Below, piece after piece: positions 40,560 through 48,642 of a stretch of DNA of 64,000 nt. Each line of letters begins with the position of its first letter. Position 1 is the first letter of the stretch. Origin of the DNA: Luteibacter sp. UNCMF331Sha3.1. GTDB lineage: Bacteria > Pseudomonadota > Gammaproteobacteria > Xanthomonadales > Rhodanobacteraceae. The translations under genes and the position numbers were made by a program. The notes beneath the pieces were generated by a model. It made no database searches, was not told the DNA's origin, and worked only from the letters and a program-made list of their open reading frames with translations. Where the stretch lies: NCBI RefSeq assembly GCF_900109915.1, contig NZ_FOBU01000001.1, positions 936,764 to 1,000,763 of the forward strand. Reading direction: 5' to 3'.

Positions 40560-42898
40560 GCCGGCCCCTGCCATAGCGGCATGCAGCGCGACACGAGATC
40601 GGCGAACGGCATCGGCCGGTCGATCAGATAGCCCTGCGCGTGATCGCAGCCCATGGCCGTGAGGAACGCGAGGCTGGCTTCGTCTTCCACCCCTTCGGCC
40701 GTGACCTCGTAGCCCAGCCGGTGGCCGAGCTCGACCAGCGACTGGACGATCACGCGGTCCGTTTCATCGGTGGCGAGGTGCTGGACGAACATCTTGTCGA
40801 TCTTCAATTCGCTGACGGGCAGGCGGCGGAGGTAGGCGAACGACGTCTGCCCGATACCAAAATCGTCGATGGCCACGTCGATCTCCATATCGGCGAGCCG
40901 GCCGAGGACTTGAAGCGCGGCACCGGGTTCGGCGATCACGGCGCTCTCCGTCACCTCGAGCGCGAGGGCCCGCGCCGGGATGCCGTGGGCGTGCAGCAAC
41001 GCCTCGACCCGCTCGGGCAGGTCGAGATCGCCGATGTCCCGGGCCGACAGGTTCACGGCCACCTTGATGTCGATGCCCGCCGCCGCGAGCATCGCCGCCT
41101 CCCGCGTCGCCCGCGCGAGCACCCAGCGCGTCAGCCGGGCGATGTTGCCCGTCTCCTCCGCGACGGCGATGAAGAGTTCGGGCGAGACATGGCCTCGACC
41201 CGGGCGCTGCCAGCGCACCAGCGCCTCGGCACTGTCGATCGACCCGTCGGCGAGCCGGCGTTTCGGCTGATACCAGAGCTCCAGCGCATCGGATTCGATC
41301 GCGGCCCGCAGTTCCCCCATGAGCGACAGTCGTTCGGGCCGATGCGGGTCGGCGGCGGCATCGTAGACGTCGACGCCCCGCGCCGACCCGACGGCCGCGA
41401 ACTCCGCGACCTCCGCGCGGCGCAGGAGCGTGGCGGCGTGCTCGCCGTGCGTCGGCGTCAGCGCGATGCCGACGGCCGGCCCCATATCCATGCGGACGTC
41501 GTCTTCGAGGTACGGCTGGCCCAGTACCTCCATGAGGCGGAACGCCGTGTCGATGGCCTCCATCCGGCCCGTGTCGCGCAGCCAGACGGCGAACTGCATG
41601 TCGGTCGCCCGTGCGACCAGATGCGGGCCCACGGATTGGCCGAGCCGCTCTCCCGCGTCGCGCATCAACCGGTCGGCCAGCGCATGACCGACGGTCTTCA
41701 CGATCTCCGGCAGGCGGTTGAGGCCCACGATGAGCAGCGCGCCCGGCATCCCGGGCGTCGTGGCGAGGTCGTCGTCGATGGCCGCCTCCGCCGCCGCGCG
41801 ATTGGGCAGGCCGGTCACGTCGTCGTGCGACGCCTGGTGACGGATGCGACGCTCGCGCTCGCGGAGGGCGTCGGTCATGGTCCGGAACGCCACCGCGAGG
41901 TCGCCCACCTCGTCGCGGCGTCGCACGTCCGGCAGGTCTTCGTAGTCGCCCGTCGCGATGCGTCGCGCCGATCCCGCCAGTGCCTCGACGGGACGGGCCA
42001 CGCCACGCGCGACGAGCCACGCGACCAGGAACCCACCGGCGAGACCGACGAGCAGCACCGCGAGCCACGCGTTCCACACCGGCCGGTAGGGGCGCAGCGC
42101 GTCGTCGAGCGAGTAACCGAGTACCGCGTACACGGCGCCGCCGCCCTTCGGCTGCCGAAGCAGCTGCGCCAGCACGAGGTATTCGCGTCCGCCGATGGTC
42201 GCCAGCGTGGGCACTTCGGGTACCGCCTCGGCACGCGCGGAGAAGTGTTCGGCCAGTCCGGAATCGTGACTGCCGCGTGCGATGACCAGGTATCGGCCGT
42301 TGCCCGCCGGCGTCGCGAGCTCCACGTCGCGAGGCAAGGCCGACAGCTGTTGCATGTGGGTCAGCAGCGCGTCGTCGACCGGAATGCTCGCGACCACGAG
42401 CCCCACGGGCTGCGGCGCGTAGATCGGCACCACCACGACCCAGTACGCCTTGCCATCGGTGACGACGACGGCCGCGCCGCGAGTATCGGACGCGCCGTCG
42501 AGCAGGTCGGGAAACGCATAGGCCTGACCGCCCGCCGCTGGGTCGAGCGTGTCGGCCTGAAGGCGACCGTCGAGCCCGAGCAGCTGCATCCGCGCGGCGC
42601 CGACGCGTCGTCCGTGGTTGCGCAGCACGGAGAGCACGGTCTCCTTGTCCTGCGCGCCGATGGCCGAGCGCAGTCCGTAGTCGAGCGACAGGATCTGCAC
42701 ACCGTTCGCCACGCGGATCGACAGGTCGTTCATCTGCGCCACGAACGCGCTGGCGTTCGCACTGAGCTGGCGCCCGCCTTCCGCGACGAGCTGCCGGTGG
42801 GCGATGCCATAGGTGAGGATCGCCGTCACGCCCTGAACGAGGACGAGCGTGGCGACGAAGAACAGGGCGAGCCGCGAGCGGAAGCCGGGCAAGCGCAT
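40556..42898 (-). CDS. Sensory cyclic di-GMP phosphodiesterase (dCACHE-like, HAMP, degenerate GGDEF, EAL)
   Basis: 780 residues. Membrane helices at about 8-30 and 275-297 bracket a periplasmic CACHE-like sensor. A HAMP domain follows (IATGDYEDLPDVRRRDEVGDL region). The GGDEF-like domain has ATDMQF at the active site, so it cannot make cyclic di-GMP. The EAL domain is intact (EALVRWQRPGRG, DDFGIGQTSFAYL, AEGVED), so it should hydrolyse it. It lies 8 bp after the cupredoxin gene and overlaps the outer-membrane barrel gene, suggesting a common signal. Confidence 0.9.
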   Translation of the reverse strand: MRLPGFRSRLALFFVATLVLVQGVTAILTYGIAHRQLVAEGGRQLSANASAFVAQMNDLSIRVANGVQILSLDYGLRSAIGAQDKETVLSVLRNHGRRVGAARMQLLGLDGRLQADTLDPAAGGQAYAFPDLLDGASDTRGAAVVVTDGKAYWVVVVPIYAPQPVGLVVASIPVDDALLTHMQQLSALPRDVELATPAGNGRYLVIARGSHDSGLAEHFSARAEAVPEVPTLATIGGREYLVLAQLLRQPKGGGAVYAVLGYSLDDALRPYRPVWNAWLAVLLVGLAGGFLVAWLVARGVARPVEALAGSARRIATGDYEDLPDVRRRDEVGDLAVAFRTMTDALRERERRIRHQASHDDVTGLPNRAAAEAAIDDDLATTPGMPGALLIVGLNRLPEIVKTVGHALADRLMRDAGERLGQSVGPHLVARATDMQFAVWLRDTGRMEAIDTAFRLMEVLGQPYLEDDVRMDMGPAVGIALTPTHGEHAATLLRRAEVAEFAAVGSARGVDVYDAAADPHRPERLSLMGELRAAIESDALELWYQPKRRLADGSIDSAEALVRWQRPGRGHVSPELFIAVAEETGNIARLTRWVLARATREAAMLAAAGIDIKVAVNLSARDIGDLDLPERVEALLHAHGIPARALALEVTESAVIAEPGAALQVLGRLADMEIDVAIDDFGIGQTSFAYLRRLPVSELKIDKMFVQHLATDETDRVIVQSLVELGHRLGYEVTAEGVEDEASLAFLTAMGCDHAQGYLIDRPMPFADLVSRCMPLWQGPA

Positions 42899-42906
42899 GC
42901 GTGGGC

Positions 42907-43554
42907 TCAGTACCCGATGTGTTCGCGATCGGCCGTGCCCCGTGGGTCGGGCAACAGCGCGAGCGTGAACGTCACCGTCCCTGGCGTGGACTCATCGACG
43001 CTGACGCCCTGCACCGGCAACACGATGCCCGGCCGCAGCTGGGGATGCCATGCATGGGCCCGGTAGCTTCCCGCGCCCACGCCGTCCAGGGTCGCCCTGC
43101 CCTTCGCGTCGGTGACCGCGAGATCGGCGTCCTTCGTCACGTAGAGGTAGGCGATCATCATGTCGTGGATGTTGCAGCCGACGGCGACGTTGCCGGCGCG
43201 CGGCAGCACCAGCGGCGGCGAGCTTTCACCGGGACTCAGCACGTATTCGAATTTCGCGAGCCCGGAGAACGAGTAGACCTGGTGGCGCGTGCCGTCGCTG
43301 TTGCGGAACACGACGCTGTCTCCGGCGTGCAGGGCCGTCACATAGGGAATGAACGTCTCGTTCTTCTGGTCCACGTAGTGCGTGGTCGGCGCATAGGTTT
43401 TCGGGGCCGCGCCTCCGGCCGGCTCCAGGCTCACCACGGCATCCCGCACCGGGCGGCCCTCCACGTCGACCACTTCCACGGCCACGCGTCCGGCATGGAC
43501 CGAACCGGCGGCGAGCGAGAGCAGTGTGGCCGTCGCGATCAGCAGGCGTTGCAT
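42907..43554 (-). CDS. Exported cupredoxin-like copper protein
   Basis: 215 residues. Signal peptide MQRLLIATATLLSLAAGSVHA. A plastocyanin-like domain carries type 1 copper ligands: His in TRHQVYSFS, then Cys, His and Met in VGCNIHDMM. A second beta domain (RATLDGVGAGSYRAHAWHPQ) resembles a carboxypeptidase-regulatory-like fold at the end. Such proteins are often labelled methylamine utilisation proteins, but no methylamine genes are near. ATG 43554 follows a GGGGGA site. It directly precedes the sensory EAL gene. Confidence 0.8.
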   Translation of the reverse strand: MQRLLIATATLLSLAAGSVHAGRVAVEVVDVEGRPVRDAVVSLEPAGGAAPKTYAPTTHYVDQKNETFIPYVTALHAGDSVVFRNSDGTRHQVYSFSGLAKFEYVLSPGESSPPLVLPRAGNVAVGCNIHDMMIAYLYVTKDADLAVTDAKGRATLDGVGAGSYRAHAWHPQLRPGIVLPVQGVSVDESTPGTVTFTLALLPDPRGTADREHIGY

Positions 43555-43600
43555 GACTTTTCCCCCGAGAACGTGGGGCAAGCCTAGCCCAGATCGCCGA

Positions 43601-43804
43601 TCAACCGCGAACAGGGCGCAGCAACCGGCACACCCCGACCATGTGACGCTGCGCGCCGCACGGATCGGTACTCCACGGGTCGGCGCGGTATCGCGCGCTC
43701 GCGACATCGTCGAACGACGGGCGCCCGGCCCCGCCGGCGACGCCGCACGCCAGCGACAGCACGATGCCCGTGACGGCGGCGACCTTCCGGATTCTCTTCT
43801 GCAT
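43601..43804 (-). CDS. Small exported protein, unknown function
   Basis: 67 residues. The N-terminus MQKRIRKVAAVTGIVLSLAC has a basic start and hydrophobic core, and looks like a signal peptide; the Cys that follows does not fit the classical lipobox. The mature part is about 40 residues with two cysteines (CGAQRHMVGVC, 8 apart) and many Arg. A GGGGGA site lies 7-8 bases before the ATG. It lies 46 bp upstream of the cupredoxin gene in the same direction, so it likely opens that transcript. Not recognised. Confidence 0.55.
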   Translation of the reverse strand: MQKRIRKVAAVTGIVLSLACGVAGGAGRPSFDDVASARYRADPWSTDPCGAQRHMVGVCRLLRPVRG

Positions 43805-43919
43805 GGCGCATCCCCCCAGTCCTCGACCCGGACGTTATGCCGCCGGATGTGAAGGGACAATAGACCGAACGGCGGGCGGCCTTTCGGGGGGCCGGGCCAC
43901 GATGGGCCCGCTAATGGCG

Positions 43920-43925
43920 TAAAAT
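43920..43925 (+). promoter_or_regulatory. Candidate -10 box of the dus gene
   Basis: TAAAAT ends 7 bases before the ATG at 43933, which would put the transcription start at the start codon and give a leaderless mRNA. No clear -35. Confidence 0.35.
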
Positions 43926-43932
43926 CAACGCC

Positions 43933-44919
43933 ATGCGTATCGGCCCCTATGCCATCTCGCCCGCCGTGGTGCTCGCACCCATGGCCGGCGTCACCGACAA
44001 GCCGTTCCGGCTCCTGTGCAAGCGCATGGGGGCCGGGCTCGCCGTGTCCGAGATGACCACGGCCGATCCCCGCCTCTGGAACACGACCAAGTCGTTGCGC
44101 CGCATGGATCACGACGGCGAACCCGAGCCCGTCAGCGTGCAGATCGCCGGCTACGACCCGGGCATGCTCGCGGAGGCTGCGAAGTACAACGCCGACAACG
44201 GCGCGCAGATTGTCGACATCAACATGGGCTGCCCCGCGAAGAAGGTGTGCAACGTCTGGTCGGGGTCCGCCCTGTTGCAGGACGAGCCACTCGTCGCGCG
44301 CATCCTCCATGCGGTCGTGAAGGCCGTCGACATTCCCGTGACGCTGAAGATCCGCACCGGCTGGGATCGCGAGCATCGCAACGCGCTGACGATCGCGCGC
44401 ATCGCACAGGACGCCGGCATCGCCGCCCTCGCCGTGCATGGGCGCACCCGGGCCGACAAATACGAAGGCGAAGCCGAATTCGCGACCATCGCCGCCGTGA
44501 AGGCGAGCGTGTCGATCCCCGTGCTCGCCAACGGCGACATCGTCGACCCGGCCAAGGCGCGCGAGGTCCTGCGCGTGACCGGCGCCGACGCCGTCATGAT
44601 CGGGCGGGGCGCGCAGGGTCGTCCGTGGATCTTCCGCGAGGTCGCGCATCACCTCGAAACCGGCGGGTTCCTGCCGGAACCCACGCCCGCCGAAGTGCGC
44701 GACATCCTCATCGGCCATCTCGAACACCTCTACGCGTTCTACGGCGAGAAGATGGGTGTGCGCATCGCGCGCAAGCACCTCGGCTGGTACGCCAGGGACC
44801 GGCCGGAAAACGCCGCCTTCCGGCATGTGGTCAATCAGGCGGAAGACGCCGACAACCAGCTGCGCCTCACGCGCGACTATTTCGACGCACTGGCGTCCGG
44901 CACGTCGCTGGCCGCCTGA
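43933..44919 (+). CDS. dusB: tRNA-dihydrouridine synthase B
   Basis: 328 residues. A flavoenzyme that reduces specific uridines of tRNA with NADPH. Start MRIGPYAISPAVVLAPMAGVTD, the active-site Cys in NMGCPAKKVC (near 98-107), VHGRTRADKYEG and GRGAQGRPWIF match DusB. In E. coli it is cotranscribed with fis, but here no fis follows; a REP element comes next. No ribosome binding site is evident; see the possible leaderless start. Confidence 0.95.
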   Translation: MRIGPYAISPAVVLAPMAGVTDKPFRLLCKRMGAGLAVSEMTTADPRLWNTTKSLRRMDHDGEPEPVSVQIAGYDPGMLAEAAKYNADNGAQIVDINMGCPAKKVCNVWSGSALLQDEPLVARILHAVVKAVDIPVTLKIRTGWDREHRNALTIARIAQDAGIAALAVHGRTRADKYEGEAEFATIAAVKASVSIPVLANGDIVDPAKAREVLRVTGADAVMIGRGAQGRPWIFREVAHHLETGGFLPEPTPAEVRDILIGHLEHLYAFYGEKMGVRIARKHLGWYARDRPENAAFRHVVNQAEDADNQLRLTRDYFDALASGTSLAA

Positions 44920-44929
44920 TCCACGCTCT

Positions 44930-44998
44930 GGTGGGGGCCAGTCTGCTGGCGATGGGTGCTCGCGACAAGGACCCATCGCCAGCAGGCTGGCTCCCACC
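44930..44998. repeat. REP-like palindrome, family A
   Basis: A 69-base copy between dusB and the toxin-like gene, starting GGTGGGGGCCAGTCTGCTGG; the interior GGGTGCTCGCGACAAGGACCC is slightly altered. Confidence 0.85.
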
Positions 44999-45120
44999 AG
45001 AGCGAAAGCCTTACGCGACTAACAGCGCGCACCGCCATTGGAGTCAAGCGCTCGCCGCATGTGCCTCGACGGGCGCGCCCGTAACATGCCCGACCTCTCT
45101 CACGGCGCACGGATGCCCGC

Positions 45121-45900
45121 ATGCAACGCTGGCTGCTTTTTCTCTGTCTCGTCTCGGTCTCGGTCGCATGTCAGGCGGAGCGGTTTCTCTATCGCATGGA
45201 CATGCGCCCGCCGGATGCGATCTTTGCCACGGGCTTCATCCCGCCCGGCGTCAACACCAATCTCTATCGCCACGTCACGGGCCAGACCTGTTATTTCAGC
45301 GAGCAGACCTCGGGCTTCGTCGCCACCACGTCCGATGCGCAGTTCGCGCTGGACTGGGGCAGCGAAGTGGTGCGTCGCGGACGTCGTTTCTATGTGTACC
45401 GGATCAGACAGACGGCGCAGTTCTACAACACCACGACCAGCCTCATGCATGCGTATGCCGCGACGGCCCACCAGCCATACCGCGAGGCGGCGCGGACGTT
45501 CGTCGAGCAGAGCGAGTGGGCATCGCGCGGCACGATTCCCCGGCATACGATCGTCGACGCCGCCGAATACGTCAGCCGCGGTCCCGCGGTGGCACCCGAG
45601 CGCGTGACCACGCACATCAACCTGCACTACGTCGCGGCGCCCTCCACCGTGGTCACCACGCCCTACATCTGGAATTACAGCCTCGATGCGCCCTCGGAGC
45701 CCGACTCCCCGGGAGCGGTGTGTGGCAGCTCGTGTTTCGGCTTTTCCCTGTTCGCGGCCCGCGGCAGGCGCGAAACCCCGGGCGACACGCGACGGAACGT
45801 GCTCGCATGCCGCAGCAAGGTGCAGGCGAAGACAGCCGCGATGATCGCCCTGTTCGACGAGACACCCGCCATCGAAGAAAGGATCAAGGACGAACAATGA
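45121..45900 (+). CDS. Pertussis toxin S1-like ADP-ribosyltransferase, exported
   Basis: 259 residues. Signal peptide (cleavage near ACQA, residue 19). The mature N-terminus reads FLYRMDMRPPDAIFATGF, matching the R-x-D-x-RPP..F..GF start of pertussis toxin S1. His51 with Cys57 (RHVTGQTC), the strand FVATTSD (66-72) and catalytic Glu132 in QSEWASRGTIP line up with S1 His35, Cys41, the STS strand and Glu129. Cys230 (LACRSKVQ) may form the S1-type disulfide with Cys57. It likely transfers ADP-ribose to a host protein. The first 120 bases are 59% G+C (71/120), lower than neighbours. It overlaps the next gene by 4 bases. Confidence 0.8.
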   Translation: MQRWLLFLCLVSVSVACQAERFLYRMDMRPPDAIFATGFIPPGVNTNLYRHVTGQTCYFSEQTSGFVATTSDAQFALDWGSEVVRRGRRFYVYRIRQTAQFYNTTTSLMHAYAATAHQPYREAARTFVEQSEWASRGTIPRHTIVDAAEYVSRGPAVAPERVTTHINLHYVAAPSTVVTTPYIWNYSLDAPSEPDSPGAVCGSSCFGFSLFAARGRRETPGDTRRNVLACRSKVQAKTAAMIALFDETPAIEERIKDEQ

Positions 45901-46274
45901 AGACCCAAGGACCCCTCGGCCTGTTCGCCGCGTGCCTGGCGACGGGCATCGCCTGCCTGCCGCCGTCGGTCGCGGCGCAACAGATCAATGCCGTACCGAC
46001 GAAAAGCAATCCGTACAACGCGCCGATCGACCGCGCGGCGAACTCTCCCGGCTTCCGCTGCGGCGTGACCGTCGCCTCCGTCTGGAATACCGCGACCGAC
46101 GCCGTATATGCCGCGTTCTCCGACGACCGTATCTGGTACCGCGTGCCCCGCGTGGGCATGCAGCCCTTGCTCTACACCGCCTATTCGCTCGGGCGAAAGG
46201 TCTGCTACCAGACCAAGGGCCATCCCGGCGACGACATCGGCATCAACGTCGTGTTCTTCGATCCGCAGAACTAG
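45897..46274 (+). CDS. Small exported protein, candidate toxin B subunit
   Basis: 125 residues. A signal peptide (to about AAQQ, residue 29) leaves a mature protein of about 97 residues, near the size of pertussis toxin S5. Two cysteines (Cys55, Cys103) could form one disulfide. The segment LLYTAYSLGRKVCYQ followed by GDDIGINVVFFDP resembles the helix-then-strands part of OB-fold B subunits. The ATG overlaps the stop of the ADP-ribosyltransferase gene (ATGA), so the two are made together. B-subunit identity is inferred from size, export and context, not from a firm sequence match. Confidence 0.55.
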   Translation: MKTQGPLGLFAACLATGIACLPPSVAAQQINAVPTKSNPYNAPIDRAANSPGFRCGVTVASVWNTATDAVYAAFSDDRIWYRVPRVGMQPLLYTAYSLGRKVCYQTKGHPGDDIGINVVFFDPQN

Positions 46275-46308
46275 AATGATCCATGGCGATTACCACGAGC
46301 GAGCGGAC

Positions 46309-48642
46309 ATGAGCGATAACCCGGTTCCCGGCATCGAAACCTACGACGGCGCGGCCGGCGGTTGGGGAGCACTGGGAGCGGTCGCCCGGGCGCTCAGCTC
46401 GCAGATGGCCCTCGGTCGCGAGACGTTCGCATTGCACAAGGTCAACCAACCAAGCGGCTTCGACTGCCCGGGCTGCGCCTGGCCGGATCCGAAGGAAACC
46501 TCGTCGTTCGAGTTCTGCGAGAACGGCGCCAAGGCCGTGTCGTGGGAAGCGACGGCGAAGCGCGTGCGCCCGGCGTTCTTCGCCGCCAACCGGGTCGCCG
46601 ACTTGTGGCATCTCTCCGACTACGCGCTGGAGGGCCTGGGGCGACTGACCCACCCCCTGGCCTACGACGCGGACAGCGACACGTATCGCCCCATCGCGTG
46701 GGACGAGGCGTTCCGCCGCATCGGCGAGGCGCTGCGCGCCCTGCCCCATCCGGACATGGCCGAGTTCTACACGTCCGGACGCGCATCCAACGAGGCGGCG
46801 TTCCTGTACCAGCTGCTCGCACGCGAGTACGGCACGAACAATTTCCCGGACTGCTCGAACATGTGTCACGAGGCGACCAGCGTCGGCTTGCCGCCATCGA
46901 TCGGCGTGGGCAAGGGCACCGTCACGCTGGAGGATTTCGAGCACTGCGACGCGGTGTTCTGCATCGGCCACAACCCCGGCACCAATCATCCGCGCATGCT
47001 CGGCACGTTGCGCGAGGTGTCGCTGCGCGATGTACCCATCGTCGTGCTCAACCCGCTGCCGGAGCGCGGTCTCGAACGCTTCACCTCGCCGCAGAGCCCC
47101 GTGGAAATGCTCACCGGTGGCTCGGTGCGTATCGCGTCGACGTACTACACGCTGAAGATCGGCGGCGACGTCGCCGTGCTCAAGGGCATGATGAAGACAC
47201 TGCTCGCCGCCGACGCGCGTGCGCTCGCGGCAGGCGAAACGGGGGTGATCGATCGCGATTTCATCGCCGCGCATACGTCGGGCTTCGACGCCCTCGTCGC
47301 CGACCTCGATCGCACGTCGTGGGAGGCCATCGAGCGCAACGCGGGCCTGACGCGCACCGAGATCGAAGCCATCGCCGGCATCTACGCCCGGGCCAGGAAC
47401 GTCATCGTCTGTTACGGCATGGGCATCACGCAGCACGCGCACGGCACGGAGAACGTGCAGCAGATCGCAAACCTGCTGCTGATGCGCGGCAACATCGGCC
47501 GACGCGGCGCGGGCATCTGTCCGCTGCGCGGCCACAGCAACGTGCAGGGCGATCGCACGGTCGGCATCACGGAGAAACCGGGCGCGGCGCTCAACGAAGG
47601 CCTCCGCAAGACCTACGGCTTCGAGCCACCGACGGCGCACGGTCACGACGCCGTCGCGGCCGTGATCGCGATTCGCGAAGGGCGTTCGAAGGCGTTGATC
47701 GCGCTTGGCGGCAATCTCGCCGTGGCCATGCCCGACACGGAGGAAACGTTCGCCGCGATGCGCCGGCTCGACCTCGCCGTGCATGTCGCGACCAAGCTCA
47801 ACCGGTCGCATCTGCTGCTGGCGAAGCAATCGTTCATCCTGCCCTGCCTCGGACGCACGGAGCGCGACGAACAGGCCACAGGCCCGCAGGCGGTCACGGT
47901 GGAGGATTCGATGTCGATGGTGCATGCGTCCGCCGGCACGCTCGCACCCGCATCCGAGTACCTCCGCTCGGAGCCGTGGATCGTCGCCGGCATCGCGAAG
48001 GCGACGCTGCCGCGGACGAAGGTCGACTGGGACCGGCTCGTCGGCGACTACAACCTGATCCGCGATGACATCGAAAAGGTCTTTCCCATCTTCTTCGACT
48101 TCAACCGCCGCGTGAGCCAACCCGGCGGCTTCCGCCTGCGTGTGGCGGCCAGCGACCGCGTGTGGGAAACACCGGACGGGCGCGCGCACTTTCTCGTCGC
48201 ACGCGGACTCGACGAAGACCCGCCGCTGGAGGCCGATGGCCTCATGCTGACCACCATCCGCTCGCACGATCAGTACAACACCACGATCTACGGCCTCAAC
48301 GACCGCTACCGCGGCGTCAGTGGCCGTCGCGACGTGGTGTTCATGCATCCCGACGACCTCGCCGCGCGCGGCCTGAAGCACGGCGACCGCATCGATATCC
48401 ACGCCACGGGAGTCAACGTGGCGGATGGCAAGGCGCGCGCCGTTCTCGGCGTCACCGCAGTGGCGTACGGCATCGCCAGGGGCGCCATCGCCATGTACTA
48501 CCCCGAAGGCAACGCGCTGATCGCGCTCGAAAGCCACGACCGGCGATCGGGCACGCCGGCGTACAAATCCGTGCCGGTCGTGGTCGAACCCAGCCGCGAA
48601 CCGCAGGCGCTTCGCAAGCCGGAGGTCGCCCATGTCGTCTGA
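46309..48642 (+). CDS. ydeP: FdhF/YdeP-type molybdopterin oxidoreductase
   Basis: 777 residues from ATG 46309; an in-frame ATG at 46276 would add eleven residues. The N-terminal FDCPGCAWPD (Cys pair) is the YdeP signature, followed by a molybdopterin domain (PIAWDEAFRRIGEAL, YTSGRASNEAAFL) and a C-terminal dinucleotide-binding barrel (GRAHFLVA to the end). In E. coli YdeP is linked to acid resistance and is a formate dehydrogenase H relative of unsettled activity. It overlaps fdhD by 11 bases, which suits a molybdoenzyme needing sulfuration. Cytoplasmic: no Tat signal. Confidence 0.92.
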   Translation: MSDNPVPGIETYDGAAGGWGALGAVARALSSQMALGRETFALHKVNQPSGFDCPGCAWPDPKETSSFEFCENGAKAVSWEATAKRVRPAFFAANRVADLWHLSDYALEGLGRLTHPLAYDADSDTYRPIAWDEAFRRIGEALRALPHPDMAEFYTSGRASNEAAFLYQLLAREYGTNNFPDCSNMCHEATSVGLPPSIGVGKGTVTLEDFEHCDAVFCIGHNPGTNHPRMLGTLREVSLRDVPIVVLNPLPERGLERFTSPQSPVEMLTGGSVRIASTYYTLKIGGDVAVLKGMMKTLLAADARALAAGETGVIDRDFIAAHTSGFDALVADLDRTSWEAIERNAGLTRTEIEAIAGIYARARNVIVCYGMGITQHAHGTENVQQIANLLLMRGNIGRRGAGICPLRGHSNVQGDRTVGITEKPGAALNEGLRKTYGFEPPTAHGHDAVAAVIAIREGRSKALIALGGNLAVAMPDTEETFAAMRRLDLAVHVATKLNRSHLLLAKQSFILPCLGRTERDEQATGPQAVTVEDSMSMVHASAGTLAPASEYLRSEPWIVAGIAKATLPRTKVDWDRLVGDYNLIRDDIEKVFPIFFDFNRRVSQPGGFRLRVAASDRVWETPDGRAHFLVARGLDEDPPLEADGLMLTTIRSHDQYNTTIYGLNDRYRGVSGRRDVVFMHPDDLAARGLKHGDRIDIHATGVNVADGKARAVLGVTAVAYGIARGAIAMYYPEGNALIALESHDRRSGTPAYKSVPVVVEPSREPQALRKPEVAHVV

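Noticed and set aside
42907-43554. Role in methylamine metabolism, as such cupredoxins are often labelled
   Set aside because: No mau genes or amine dehydrogenase subunits are nearby; the neighbours are cyclic di-GMP enzymes and a membrane barrel.
43601-43804. Reading the small protein at this site as a lipoprotein
   Set aside because: The residues before Cys20 are S-L-A, which does not fit the normal lipobox; a plain signal peptide is kept.
45121-46274. Toxin pair as part of a type IV secretion or phage island
   Set aside because: No ptl/vir-type genes, integrase, tRNA or phage genes are visible on either side within the window.
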